Positions 54,661 through 63,960 are shown, numbered from the stretch's first letter. The stretch is 64,000 nucleotides of DNA from an uncultured Bacteroides sp. (GCF_963678425.1 NZ_OY782855.1:1054001-1118000); one strand, 5' to 3'. Numbers and translations are program-made. Notes: a model not told the origin generated them from the sequence alone.

Positions 54661-56317
54661 ACTCTTTTAATAATTCTTTTGCATTATTCATCGCTGCATC
54701 CGTCAAAGTAGCCCCACTCAACATGTGAGCTATCTCCTCAACCCTCTCCTCTTCTTTCAATCGGCGGATATTACTGCTGGTCGATGTTTCGTTATCTTGT
54801 TTATATACTTTATAATGTACTTTGCCTTTAGCCGCAATCTGAGGAAGGTGAGTGATGCTGATTACCTGCATACACGCTCCCATCTCCTTCATTATTTCGG
54901 CCATCTTATCGGCAATTTCGCCGGATACTCCGGTGTCTATTTCATCAAATATGATAGTAGGCAGCTGAGTGGCTCCCGCAATCATTGCTTTTATGGAAAG
55001 CATTACCCGGGCTATTTCACCACCGGAAGCCACAGACGATATGTTCTGTAAAGTGGCATTCTTATTGGCAGAGAAAATAAAAGCCACATTGTCTCCACCG
55101 GTTGCATCAAAATTTGCTTTCGGAGTAATGTGAACCTTAAAACGAACATTGGGCATTCCCAAAGGAATGAGACGATTCTGCATTTCGTGCTCCACCTTTT
55201 TAGCCGCATGTGTACGTTTATCTGTCAGCAATAACATTGCTTTTTTAACCTTACCCAATAATTCTTCTTTTTGTTTCTGAAGCACCTCAATCTGTTCTGC
55301 AAATGAACTGATAGCATTCATGCGGGCACGAAACTCATCCTGAACGTTAAGCAATTCCTCAAGCGTACTTACGTGATGCTTCTTCTCTAATGTATAGATT
55401 AAGTTGAGCCGTTCGTTCACGAAATCCAGTCTGCCCGGATCAACTTCAATATTCTCTTGTTCTCTGGCTAAATCTCTGGCAATCTCTTTCAGTTCAATGG
55501 ATAAGTTCTCAACTCTATCGGATATATCCCCTGCAGTATTGTAATGCTCCTTGAGAGAGCGCAAAATACCGGAAACTTTTTTAATATTGCTCAGCAATCC
55601 TCCTTCATCACCCATAAGGATTTGTTCGGAGTTATACAGTCCCTCTTTTATTTCTTCGGCATGATTCAGTCTTTCTTCCTCTTTTTCCAGCTCGGCATCT
55701 TCCCCTTTCACCAGTTTAGCCTCATCAAACTGTTCCAATTGAAAACGAACATAATCTTCATCCGTCCTGCTTTGCTCTTCTAGTTCAATGAGTCTGTTTA
55801 ATTCTTCAGCAACCTTACGGTATGTCTGATACGCTTCTTTATAACTGGAAAGTTCTTTCTCGTCATTTGCCAGTGAATCCAGCACATTCAACTGAAAATC
55901 TTCCTTATTCAGCAATAGGTTCTGATGCTGAGAGTGTACATCAATCAGCTGTTCGCCTAACTCCTTCATCAGCGTAAGCGGAGCCGGAGAATCATTTATA
56001 AATGCCCGGGATTTACCTGAAGCCTGCAATTCTCTTCTTAAAATACATTCGTTGGAATCGTACTCCAACTCGTTTTCATCAAAGAACGATTGCATCTGGT
56101 AAGAAGAAATATTAAAATGAGCTTCAATCACACATTTGGAAGCACCTTGTTTTATGGCCTTTACATCTGCTCTTTGCCCCAGCAACAGACCAATAGCTCC
56201 AAGGATAATAGATTTACCCGCACCCGTTTCACCGGTTATGACAGAAAAACCTTTATCGAAGCTTATATCAAGAGTGTCAATCAGCGCATAGTTTTGAATT
56301 GATATAGATTGCAACAT
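54647..56317 (-). CDS. recN: DNA repair protein RecN
   Basis: 556 residues. RecN is an SMC-like ATPase that tethers broken DNA ends. The N-terminal ATP-binding half has ITGETGAGKSIILGAIG (Walker A), the centre is a long coiled coil with many Glu, Lys and Leu residues, and the C-terminal half has the signature ASGGEIARVMLSIKAM and Walker B TIIFDEIDTGVSG. It lies 4 bp after porD and overlaps rlmB. No LexA-type box was sought reliably by eye. Confidence 0.96.
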   Translation of the reverse strand: MLQSISIQNYALIDTLDISFDKGFSVITGETGAGKSIILGAIGLLLGQRADVKAIKQGASKCVIEAHFNISSYQMQSFFDENELEYDSNECILRRELQASGKSRAFINDSPAPLTLMKELGEQLIDVHSQHQNLLLNKEDFQLNVLDSLANDEKELSSYKEAYQTYRKVAEELNRLIELEEQSRTDEDYVRFQLEQFDEAKLVKGEDAELEKEEERLNHAEEIKEGLYNSEQILMGDEGGLLSNIKKVSGILRSLKEHYNTAGDISDRVENLSIELKEIARDLAREQENIEVDPGRLDFVNERLNLIYTLEKKHHVSTLEELLNVQDEFRARMNAISSFAEQIEVLQKQKEELLGKVKKAMLLLTDKRTHAAKKVEHEMQNRLIPLGMPNVRFKVHITPKANFDATGGDNVAFIFSANKNATLQNISSVASGGEIARVMLSIKAMIAGATQLPTIIFDEIDTGVSGEIADKMAEIMKEMGACMQVISITHLPQIAAKGKVHYKVYKQDNETSTSSNIRRLKEEERVEEIAHMLSGATLTDAAMNNAKELLKEYGKE

Positions 56318-56321
56318 AATT

Positions 56322-57248
56322 TTATTTCGAAGACTTTATTTTATCCCAAAAATTACTTTGAGCGGGATTGATATCAACTAACATATTATACACCTGTTCT
56401 TTTTCGCTCTGTGTACCTTTAGAATAGACATTCACCAGTTCGTCTTTCTTTATTTCGGTAAACAACTGCGGCAAAACAGACAATGGTTTGTTTTCCTTTG
56501 CTTTTTTGAGCTCCTCCAAAGATGATGTAATTTTCGCCCTTCCCCTATCTGCGTTCTGAGCCATCTCATCCAGTCCTGACCGATGATAATCATATATCAT
56601 CTGACGAAAAGGTTTCATATTTTCATCCAGATAATCGGTTATTATCCCATGACGGTTACGAGTGTCCTCAAAAGCTTTCCATCCTGTTTCAGACAAGCTC
56701 TGGGCAGCAGTCACAATGTTCTCGGCTGTTCTTAAAACATCCGTGCCACCCATTGGAGCCATGGAATCCATATCCATACCTATTATCAGATAAGCATAAT
56801 ATGCAATAACCGCAGTAAGATTACTGTCTATTTGATTCTCCCGAAGTTCTAAAGGATCAAACTCCAGATATGTGAAATTGAAATTCACATCCTTGAAATT
56901 AAAAAGCGTGGTATTGTAGTTTGAGTCGAATACCGGGCGATTAGCCTGAACAATAAGTTCACATTTAAACGTTCCGTCATCGGAATGCTGTTTCACTGTG
57001 ATATTCATACTGCAGGATATCCGCTCGGCAACACTGTATTGAGCGGAAGTCCATTTATGATCATTGATAAATTCCGTCAAAGCAGTTTCAAGTGTTTTAA
57101 AAACCTGCGTATTTGTTCCCTGAATCTGCGAGTAATTAATGCTCACTTTACAATTCAGCTCCTGAGCCGTTCCCGATAAAGAAGAACAGAGCAACAGGAA
57201 AGCCAAACAAATGCAACGGAATATATTCTGAATGATCTTTTTATTCAT
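56322..57248 (-). CDS. porD: DUF4835 protein (PorD-like)
   Basis: 308 residues with a signal peptide ending SGTAQE. The mature protein matches the DUF4835 family, called PorD where a type IX secretion system is present, with ELNCKVSINYSQIQGTN, VFKTLETALTEFINDHKWT, FNFTYLEFDPLELRENQ and IIGMDMDSMAPMGG. Members are widespread in Bacteroidota and mostly sit between coaBC and recN, exactly as here. Its exact function is not established. The gaps to neighbours are 12 and 4 bp. Confidence 0.9.
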   Translation of the reverse strand: MNKKIIQNIFRCICLAFLLLCSSLSGTAQELNCKVSINYSQIQGTNTQVFKTLETALTEFINDHKWTSAQYSVAERISCSMNITVKQHSDDGTFKCELIVQANRPVFDSNYNTTLFNFKDVNFNFTYLEFDPLELRENQIDSNLTAVIAYYAYLIIGMDMDSMAPMGGTDVLRTAENIVTAAQSLSETGWKAFEDTRNRHGIITDYLDENMKPFRQMIYDYHRSGLDEMAQNADRGRAKITSSLEELKKAKENKPLSVLPQLFTEIKKDELVNVYSKGTQSEKEQVYNMLVDINPAQSNFWDKIKSSK

Positions 57249-57260
57249 TTTATTTCTTGA

Positions 57261-58457
57261 TTATTTAATCAACTGAGCCAGCCGGTCAATGATATCTGCC
57301 GCTACCTCACGTTTGTTCTTCAGCGGATAGTCTGTTTTTCCGTGTTTATCAATAATTGTAATCTTGTTTGTATCATGGCGGAAACCAGCTCCTTCATCAT
57401 TCAGAGAATTAAGCACAATGAAATCAAAGTTCTTTCGTTCCAGTTTACTTTGAGCATTTTGATACTCATCATTTGTTTCAAGAGCAAAACCTGCAAGCAA
57501 TTGGTCTGTCTTCTTTATCTTTCCTAACGAAGCCGCAATATCCTGAGTGGGTTTCAAAACGACTGTAAGCTCATTGCCCTTACGCTTTATTTTCTTATCG
57601 GCAACTATTTCAGGAGTAAAGTCCGCTACTGCTGCACACAAGATTCCGGCATCCGACAAAGGATAATTGGCAACCGATGCTTCATACATTTCCTGTGCTG
57701 ATTCTACATCAATGCGATTTATATTGGGGTGAACCGTTTTTATTTGTACCGGTCCAGTTATTAAAGTCACTTCAGCACCTCTGGAAGCGCATTCTTCTGC
57801 CAGGGCAAAGCCCATCTTTCCTGATGAGTAATTACCGATAAACCTCACCGGATCAATCTTTTCATAAGTTGGTCCCGCAGTTATCAGTACTTTTTTTTTT
57901 GAAAGATCCTGTTGCTGGGCAAAGAACTCCTCAAGTACACGGATAATCACATCCGGCTCTTCCATTCGTCCTTTTCCTACCAGATGGCTCGCCAATTCCC
58001 CTTCCCCCGGTTCAATAATGTGATTTCCGAAAGAACGAAGTGTTTCAATATTCTTCTGAGTGGAAGGATGAGCGAACATATCCAGATCCATTGCTGGTGC
58101 GATAAAAACAGGAGCTTTTACAGAAAGATACGTGGTGATAAGCATGTTATCTGCTATTCCATTAGCCATCTTTCCAATTGTGGATGCCGTGGCCGGTGCA
58201 ATCAGCATCGCATCCGCCCAAAGCCCCAGATCCACATGACTGTTCCACGTGCCGTCTCTTCCCGAAAAGAATTCACTGATTACAGGCTTACTGGTCAAAG
58301 CAGATAAAGTAATGGGAGTAATAAATTCCTTTCCGGCCGGAGTAATCACAACCTGAACTTCAGCCCCCTTTTTTATCAGTCCTCTGATAAGATAGGCAGC
58401 CTTATAGGCAGCAATACTTCCTGTTATTCCAACTATTATTTTTTTTCCTTTCAACAT
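57261..58457 (-). CDS. coaBC: Bifunctional phosphopantothenoylcysteine decarboxylase / phosphopantothenate-cysteine ligase
   Basis: 398 residues. The enzyme performs two consecutive steps of coenzyme A synthesis. The N-terminal FMN-dependent CoaC domain has VGITGSIAAYKAAYLIRGL, APATASTIGKMANGIADN and PAMDLDMF. The C-terminal CoaB domain has ITAGPTYEKIDPVRFIGN, YSSGKMGFALAEE, AAVADFTPE and KPTQDIAASLGK. It is the third gene of the operon led by dnaN. No unusual features. Confidence 0.96.
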   Translation of the reverse strand: MLKGKKIIVGITGSIAAYKAAYLIRGLIKKGAEVQVVITPAGKEFITPITLSALTSKPVISEFFSGRDGTWNSHVDLGLWADAMLIAPATASTIGKMANGIADNMLITTYLSVKAPVFIAPAMDLDMFAHPSTQKNIETLRSFGNHIIEPGEGELASHLVGKGRMEEPDVIIRVLEEFFAQQQDLSKKKVLITAGPTYEKIDPVRFIGNYSSGKMGFALAEECASRGAEVTLITGPVQIKTVHPNINRIDVESAQEMYEASVANYPLSDAGILCAAVADFTPEIVADKKIKRKGNELTVVLKPTQDIAASLGKIKKTDQLLAGFALETNDEYQNAQSKLERKNFDFIVLNSLNDEGAGFRHDTNKITIIDKHGKTDYPLKNKREVAADIIDRLAQLIK

Positions 58458-58477
58458 ATCACCTATTCTTTTTCAAC

Positions 58478-59251
58478 TTATTTGCCGGTAAGTTCCCGTA
58501 ATTTAATTTTTGTAAGGACAGCTTTAGTGTTCAATGTAAAGTCACTGTTCTGCATCCATGAATAATAGCCCAGGTCTTTCTTAAATACTTCAGAAACAGC
58601 CACGCCCTTATATTTTCCAAAATTAAATATTTCAACTCCATTTTCATCATAAACTACCCTTCCGGCAAAGTCCACATTTTTATTGTAGGCAGAAAAATCG
58701 GCAAGGAAAGCCATATCATTTTGCAAGTCGGCAGGATAGCGGTCAAGTTGTGCCTTAAGCACCTCGTATGTAGCACGAGTATCCGCTTCAGCTGTATGAG
58801 CATCGTCAAGATCTTTCTCACAATAAAACTTGTAAGCTGCAGAAAGCGTTCTTTGCTCCATTTTATGGAAGATAACCTGCACATCAATAAACTTACGCTT
58901 ACTCATATCAATGTCCACTCCTGCACGGAGAAATTCTTCTGCAAGTACAGGAATATCAAAACGGTTGGAATTAAATCCGGCAAGATCAGCACCTTCAATG
59001 TCGCGTGCAATATTTTTTGCTACTTCCTTAAAAGTAGGACAGTTAGCTATATCCTCATCGTAAATGCCATGTATCTTTGATGATTCTTCTGGGATATGCA
59101 TTTCCGGATTTATGCGAAGAGTTTTTGATTCTTCATTTCCGTTTGGATAAACTTTCAAATAACAAATTTCTACAATTCTATCAGAGTTTATGTTCGTTCC
59201 GGTTGTTTCCAGATCAAAGAAAACAATCGGGTTCTTTAAGTTCAGATTCAT
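58478..59251 (-). CDS. DnaQ-like DEDDh 3'-5' exonuclease with DUF3820-type C-terminus
   Basis: 257 residues. The exonuclease domain has VFFDLETTGTN (Exo I), GFNSNRFDIPVLAEEF (Exo II) and DAHTAEADTRATYEVL (Exo III with the His), which places it in the DEDDh group of proofreading and repair exonucleases. The last 50 residues (FNFGKYKGVAVSEVFKKDLG) resemble the small domain found after exonuclease X-type proteins. It lies 9 bp after dnaN, so a role with the sliding clamp is plausible. It may be the epsilon subunit or a separate repair enzyme; sequence alone does not decide. Confidence 0.9.
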   Translation of the reverse strand: MNLNLKNPIVFFDLETTGTNINSDRIVEICYLKVYPNGNEESKTLRINPEMHIPEESSKIHGIYDEDIANCPTFKEVAKNIARDIEGADLAGFNSNRFDIPVLAEEFLRAGVDIDMSKRKFIDVQVIFHKMEQRTLSAAYKFYCEKDLDDAHTAEADTRATYEVLKAQLDRYPADLQNDMAFLADFSAYNKNVDFAGRVVYDENGVEIFNFGKYKGVAVSEVFKKDLGYYSWMQNSDFTLNTKAVLTKIKLRELTGK

Positions 59252-59260
59252 TTTATTTTA

Positions 59261-60385
59261 TTAGTCATTTAACATCATTGGCATAAGCAACATCAGCAAG
59301 TCATCATTTTCGTCCTGTTCCAATGGGACAATAACACCTGCACGTGAAGGATCGGCCAACTGAATAATTACATCAGAAGATGCAATATTATTTAAAATAT
59401 CAATTAGGAAAGTCGATTTAAATCCAATGCTCATTGGAGCACCCTGATACTGGCAAACCAAAGACTCCTCAGCAGAAGTCGAAAAATCGATATCCTGGGC
59501 AGAGACTACAATCAGATTCTCCTGCAAGCGTAATTTTATTAAGCTGCTTGCTTGTGAAGAAAACACAGACACACGCTTAAGAGCACTAATCAACTGTAAA
59601 CGGTCAATAGTAACCATATGCGGATTATTCTGAGGAATTACTGAGTTATAGTTAGGGAAACGCCCTTCAATCAGACGGCATACCATACGATAGTTTTCAA
59701 GAGTAAAGACAGCATTTCTATCGTCAAATTCAATAGTCACAGAACCTGCTTCTTTAGGCAAAAGGTTCTTCAATAAACTTGCAGGCTTTTTGGGTAGAAT
59801 AAATGCAGCTCTTTCATCACCTTTAGCTGCCATTGTTTTGCTACGAGCGAGTTTATGCCCGTCAGAGGCAACAAACGTAATATCTTCTGTTGTAATATCA
59901 AAGTAAACACCGTTCATTACCGGACGAAGTTCATCATCTGCTGTTGCAAAGAGTGCACGGTTAATACCAAGCAGCAACAGATCGGCATTAATTTCCAAAC
60001 GAACAGCATTGTCACCCAATGAAGCAGACTGAGGATATTCATCCGCATTTTGTCCCATGACATTATACTTTCCATTCTGGTATTGCACTGAAATCTCATA
60101 AGTTTCTACATTAACTTCAAAGCTTAGCGGTTGTTCCGGAATTTCCTTTAATGCATCCAGGATTGTTTTTGCACCAACAGCGAACTTACCGTTTGCATCG
60201 CTTTCATTGACCTCAAGGGAAGTAACCATTGTCGTTTCACTGTCAGACACAGTTACCGAAAGTTTTCCATCTTCCAACTCAAAGAGAAAACAATCTAAAA
60301 TAGGCAATGAATTTTTAGAGTTAATAACACGGCTAATTGCTTGTAAATGACTAGACAGAGCCGTACTCGAAACGATGAATTTCAT
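59261..60385 (-). CDS. dnaN: DNA polymerase III beta subunit (sliding clamp)
   Basis: 374 residues, the normal size of a three-domain clamp. Features include the start MKFIVSSTALSSHLQAISRV, LPILDCFLF, the central VYFDITTEDITFVASDGHKL, LEGRFPNY-like IEGRFPNYNSVIPQN and the C-terminal peptide-binding region ending LLMLLMPMMLND. It leads the seven-gene operon and has a consensus promoter. dnaA, often adjacent in other bacteria, is not seen in the window. Confidence 0.97.
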   Translation of the reverse strand: MKFIVSSTALSSHLQAISRVINSKNSLPILDCFLFELEDGKLSVTVSDSETTMVTSLEVNESDANGKFAVGAKTILDALKEIPEQPLSFEVNVETYEISVQYQNGKYNVMGQNADEYPQSASLGDNAVRLEINADLLLLGINRALFATADDELRPVMNGVYFDITTEDITFVASDGHKLARSKTMAAKGDERAAFILPKKPASLLKNLLPKEAGSVTIEFDDRNAVFTLENYRMVCRLIEGRFPNYNSVIPQNNPHMVTIDRLQLISALKRVSVFSSQASSLIKLRLQENLIVVSAQDIDFSTSAEESLVCQYQGAPMSIGFKSTFLIDILNNIASSDVIIQLADPSRAGVIVPLEQDENDDLLMLLMPMMLND

Positions 60386-60425
60386 ACTTATAGCAGTTTA
60401 AATTATTATACTTATAATGAAAGAC

Positions 60426-60456
60426 AAAGATAAATAAAAAGATTCTCTCAGCAAAC
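60426..60456 (-). promoter_or_regulatory. Promoter of the dnaN operon
   Basis: On the minus strand TTTG (60453-60456) is followed after exactly 19 bp by TATCTTTG (60426-60433), an ideal Bacteroides promoter. The leader would be about 35 nt. It appears to drive all seven genes down to the terminator at 52133. Confidence 0.8.
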
Positions 60457-60540
60457 AAAAGAATAAAGAAAAAAAAGTAAAACATTAGCTTTGTAACAGA
60501 TAAAATACTATTTTCGCAACCCAAATTATAAAACAAGAAT

Positions 60541-60894
60541 ATGGAAATAAGTGGAAAAATAATTGCAATCCTACCACTGCAAAGCGGAACAGGAAGAAAT
60601 GGATCTGAATGGAAGAAACAAGATTATGTTATTGAAACACACGATCAATACCCAAAGAAAATGTGTTTTAACCTGTGGGGAGACAGAATTGATCAATTCA
60701 CAATTCAAATGGGTGAAGAAGTTACCGTATCATTCGACATTGATTGCCGTGAATGGAATGGCAAATGGTTTAATGACATTCGCGCATGGAAAGTAGATCG
60801 TAATCCTGGCGCCGGCGAGAATGCTCAACCATTTCAACAGCCAGCCAATGTAGAATTTACTGCGACAGATGCAAAAGATGATCTTCCATTCTAA
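60541..60894 (+). CDS. DUF3127 protein with SSB-like acidic tail
   Basis: 117 residues. The body (ISGKIIAILPLQSGTGRNGS; CFNLWGDRIDQFTIQMGEEV; DIDCREWNGKWFNDIRAWKV) matches the DUF3127 family, small OB-fold proteins of Bacteroidota. The C-terminus is a flexible Pro/Gln/Ala-rich linker ending ATDAKDDLPF, which closely resembles the DDDIPF tip by which single-stranded-DNA-binding protein recruits partners. It is transcribed divergently from dnaN. A role in ssDNA binding is inferred from the fold and tail, not demonstrated. Confidence 0.88.
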   Translation: MEISGKIIAILPLQSGTGRNGSEWKKQDYVIETHDQYPKKMCFNLWGDRIDQFTIQMGEEVTVSFDIDCREWNGKWFNDIRAWKVDRNPGAGENAQPFQQPANVEFTATDAKDDLPF

Positions 60895-61008
60895 AAAACG
60901 AAGTATAAAATAACAGACAAAGCCGAGACTCTTCATTAGTAAGATTTTCGGTTTTGCTTGTTCTGTAGGTTTAATTATCAAATAAAATTCAAAAAATAGC
61001 TGGAAAGG

Positions 61009-61040
61009 TTGTTCCGATTAGAATAAAAGATATACCTTTG
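61009..61040 (+). promoter_or_regulatory. Promoter of the DUF4348 lipoprotein gene
   Basis: TTG (61009-61011) is followed after 21 bp by TACCTTTG (61033-61040). The expected transcription start is about 45-50 nt before the chosen ATG at 61096. Confidence 0.65.
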
Positions 61041-61095
61041 CACGTTTTTTAATTAGGATGTTTTATTATTAGGTTTGCAAGTATTGCAGAATGAA

Positions 61096-61947
61096 ATGAG
61101 AAAGATAATTTTAGGTGCTATCACATTGCTTTTATTAGCCTCTTGTAATGGCCAGAAAGCAAAGATAGATCCTTTCAAATCGTTAACAAATTTAGTTGAC
61201 TCAGCAAATGAGGTCGCTGATTCTATAGGAAGTGATTCTGTTCAGGAAGCTCCGAAGCCAATCAAGGCTGATGAGACTTTTGATGACTTTATTTTTAGTT
61301 TTGCATCTGATATTAAGTTGCAACAAAAGAGAATTCATTTTCCCCTTACTTTCATAAACGGGAAATCGGTGAGCAAGATAGAACAAGAGTTCTGGAAAAA
61401 AGATAATCTGTTCACAAAGCAAAGCTTCTACACAATGATTTTTGATAAAGAGTCGGACATGGATCTCATGACTACCACTCATTTGAAATCGGCTAAGTTT
61501 GAATGGTTTTATATGACTACCAATAAAATTAAAGCTTATAATTTCAAACGTGAGAGCAATGGTGCATGGATGCTGAATTCTATCTCTATTAACTCTATCA
61601 ATAGTAATCAGAATGAAAACTTCCTGGAATTTTTTCATAAGTTTGCCAGTGACAGCATTTTCCAACGATCACGTATTCATGAGCCACTTACTTTTGTGAC
61701 AACAGACCCCGATGATGATTTCTCTATTCTGGAAACCACAATGGAGATTAATCAATGGTTTGCTTTTTCACCAGATCTGCCTACAGTAAGATTGTCTAAT
61801 ATCAATTATGGGCAGAGCAATTCTGATGACTCCAATACTAAAATTATCACAATGAAAGGTTTAGGCAACGGATTCTCTAATACGCTTTATTTTAAACGAC
61901 AAGGAAATCAATGGGAATTTTATAAATTTGAAGATCTGAGCAACTAA
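61096..61947 (+). CDS. DUF4348 family lipoprotein
   Basis: 283 residues from MRKIILGAITLL (61096), which gives a lipoprotein signal with lipobox LLASC-N; an upstream in-frame start at 61075 adds seven residues and is less likely. After a Ser/Asp-rich linker the chain has two similar halves: FDDFIFSFASDIKLQQKRIHFPL and FLEFFHKFASDSIFQRSRIHEPL, each followed by a W-rich beta region. This internal duplication fits the DUF4348 family as I remember it. Function unknown; probably inner face of the outer membrane. Confidence 0.8.
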   Translation: MRKIILGAITLLLLASCNGQKAKIDPFKSLTNLVDSANEVADSIGSDSVQEAPKPIKADETFDDFIFSFASDIKLQQKRIHFPLTFINGKSVSKIEQEFWKKDNLFTKQSFYTMIFDKESDMDLMTTTHLKSAKFEWFYMTTNKIKAYNFKRESNGAWMLNSISINSINSNQNENFLEFFHKFASDSIFQRSRIHEPLTFVTTDPDDDFSILETTMEINQWFAFSPDLPTVRLSNINYGQSNSDDSNTKIITMKGLGNGFSNTLYFKRQGNQWEFYKFEDLSN

Positions 61948-62064
61948 TCAACTTCTTTCTAATATTTCCATTATAAAGGGGTTAGCATATCAGATATACT
62001 TTTGATGCTTTTGTAAATCAAAGATTTTATGCGTATTCAAAATAGAGTGTAATCAGAATTTTAG

Positions 62065-62072
62065 TATATTTG
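62065..62072 (+). promoter_or_regulatory. -7 box upstream of murB
   Basis: TATATTTG matches TAnnTTTG and lies 16 bp before the murB ATG, which would give a very short leader. No clear -33 element is visible. Confidence 0.5.
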
Positions 62073-62088
62073 CCCGCAAATAAACAGT

Positions 62089-63108
62089 ATGATGATTACA
62101 ATAAAAAAACAATATTCTTTACTTTCACATAATACTTTTGGAATTGATGTAAATGCTGATACCTTCGTAGAGTATTCAAGCACTGATGATCTGAAACAGT
62201 TTTTACACGACAAGGAGATTATAGGCAATCCTTATTTACATATTGGAAGCGGAAGTAACTTGCTCTTCCTTTCTGATTATAAAGGAACAATCCTTCATTC
62301 CAGAATTCAGGAAATTGAAGTTATTGAAAATGCCAATGATCATGTTCTGGTAAAAGTCGGAGCCGGTGTAGAATGGGATAATTTTGTTGCTCATTGTGTA
62401 TCTCAGGGCTGGGCCGGCGCAGAAAACCTATCATTAATCCCGGGAGAAATCGGAGCCAGTGCCGTGCAAAATATTGGTGCCTACGGAGTTGAAGCAAAAG
62501 ACCTGATTACGCAAGTAGAGGCAATAGAAATAATATCCGGAAAAGAACACATATTTTCAAATGCGGAATGTAATTACTCTTACCGTCAAAGTATCTTCAA
62601 GTCTGAATTAAAAAACAAGTTTATCATAACGTATGTTACTTACAAATTAAGTAAACACCCGGTTTATAATCTTGAATATGGTAACATCAAAGCTGAATTA
62701 GAAAAATATCCTGAGATATCACTGACCACTATTCGTCAGGCTATTATCGCAATCCGAAACAGCAAATTGCCTGATCCTAAAGTGGAAGGCAATGCTGGCA
62801 GCTTCTTTATGAACCCTATCATTCCTCGTTCACAGTTTCAGGCATTACAAATGCAATTCCCAACTATTCCACATTACGATATCGACCAGGATCATGTAAA
62901 GGTTCCCGCCGGATGGATGATAGACCAATGCGGATGGAAAGGAAAAACCTTAGGACATGCCGGAGTACACAGTAAGCAAGCGCTGGTAATTGTAAACAAA
63001 GGGAATGCAACAGGCAATGATATTATTACTCTTTCCCGTGAAATACAAGCATCGGTAAAGAATATGTTCAATATTGAAATTCATCCGGAGGTGAATTTTA
63101 TTTCATAA
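62089..63108 (+). CDS. murB: UDP-N-acetylenolpyruvoylglucosamine reductase
   Basis: 339 residues, of the longer E. coli-like type. MurB reduces the enolpyruvyl group to make UDP-MurNAc in the cytoplasm using FAD and NADPH. Visible motifs: LSHNTFGIDVNADTFVEY, HIGSGSNLLFL (FAD), SLIPGEIGASAVQNIGAYG, CNYSYRQSIFKSE, EGNAGSFFMNP with the catalytic Ser, and the C-terminal IEIHPEVNFIS with the Glu. The start could be either of the first two Met codons. The MBL-fold gene follows after 4 bp. Confidence 0.96.
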   Translation: MMITIKKQYSLLSHNTFGIDVNADTFVEYSSTDDLKQFLHDKEIIGNPYLHIGSGSNLLFLSDYKGTILHSRIQEIEVIENANDHVLVKVGAGVEWDNFVAHCVSQGWAGAENLSLIPGEIGASAVQNIGAYGVEAKDLITQVEAIEIISGKEHIFSNAECNYSYRQSIFKSELKNKFIITYVTYKLSKHPVYNLEYGNIKAELEKYPEISLTTIRQAIIAIRNSKLPDPKVEGNAGSFFMNPIIPRSQFQALQMQFPTIPHYDIDQDHVKVPAGWMIDQCGWKGKTLGHAGVHSKQALVIVNKGNATGNDIITLSREIQASVKNMFNIEIHPEVNFIS

Positions 63109-63112
63109 GATC

Positions 63113-63871
63113 ATGGAAATTACTATATTAGGAAGCGGAACATCTACAGGAGTCCCGGAAGTAGGCTGTACATGTCCAGTATGTTCCTCTTCAGATCCTC
63201 ACGATAACCGACTTCGGGCTTCGGCTTTAATTCAAACAAAGGGAACAAATATTCTGATAGATTGCGGACCGGATTTTCGTGAACAAATGCTTCACAGAAA
63301 ATATGCCCGTATTGATGGCGTGCTGATCACTCATGAACATTATGATCATGTTGGCGGAATAGATGACCTACGCCCCTTTTGCCGTTTCGGAGAAGTCCCT
63401 CTTTATACTGAAGAAAACACCGCCCATCGGTTACGTCTACGTATGCCTTATTGCTTCTCAGAGCATAAGTATCCCGGCGTTCCTCAAATATCAATAACCG
63501 ATATTTCATCCGAATCTCCTTTTTATATTAAACAAGTTGCCATACAACCCATCCGTGTGTTCCATGGCAAATATCCGATTCTGGGATACCGAATTGATAA
63601 TATGGCATACATTACCGATATGCTCACTATGCCACAAGAAGAATATGACAAGCTTAAAGGTTTGGATTGTCTGATAATGAATGCCCTGAGAAAGGAACCT
63701 CACCTGACACATCAGAATCTAAAGCAAGCTATAGAGAATGCCAAACGCATTGGAGCAAAACAAACCTGGTTTATACACATGAGTCACCACATGGGATTAC
63801 ATGCCGAAGCAGAAAAACAACTTCCTCCAGGAATGCATTTTGCATATGATCAATTAGTGATTAAACCTTAA
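63113..63871 (+). CDS. MBL-fold metallohydrolase, PhnP-like
   Basis: 252 residues. The metal-binding motif HEHYDHVGG is followed by the later His/Asp positions (IRVFHGKYPILGYR; AYITDM; WFIHMSHHMGLH). The N-terminus ILGSGTSTGVPEVGCTCPVC with its Cys residues is the PhnP subgroup pattern. PhnP hydrolyses cyclic ribosyl phosphates, but outside phosphonate operons the substrate is unknown, and no phn genes are seen here. It is probably translated together with murB, whose stop is 4 bp upstream. Confidence 0.9.
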   Translation: MEITILGSGTSTGVPEVGCTCPVCSSSDPHDNRLRASALIQTKGTNILIDCGPDFREQMLHRKYARIDGVLITHEHYDHVGGIDDLRPFCRFGEVPLYTEENTAHRLRLRMPYCFSEHKYPGVPQISITDISSESPFYIKQVAIQPIRVFHGKYPILGYRIDNMAYITDMLTMPQEEYDKLKGLDCLIMNALRKEPHLTHQNLKQAIENAKRIGAKQTWFIHMSHHMGLHAEAEKQLPPGMHFAYDQLVIKP

Positions 63872-63960
63872 TCACTTTTTTACGTCTAAAGAATAAAGTT
63901 CCGGCCGGAGCCTATATTTAGAATTATTCATTTTTTTGTTTAATTAAAAATAGACGTAAT

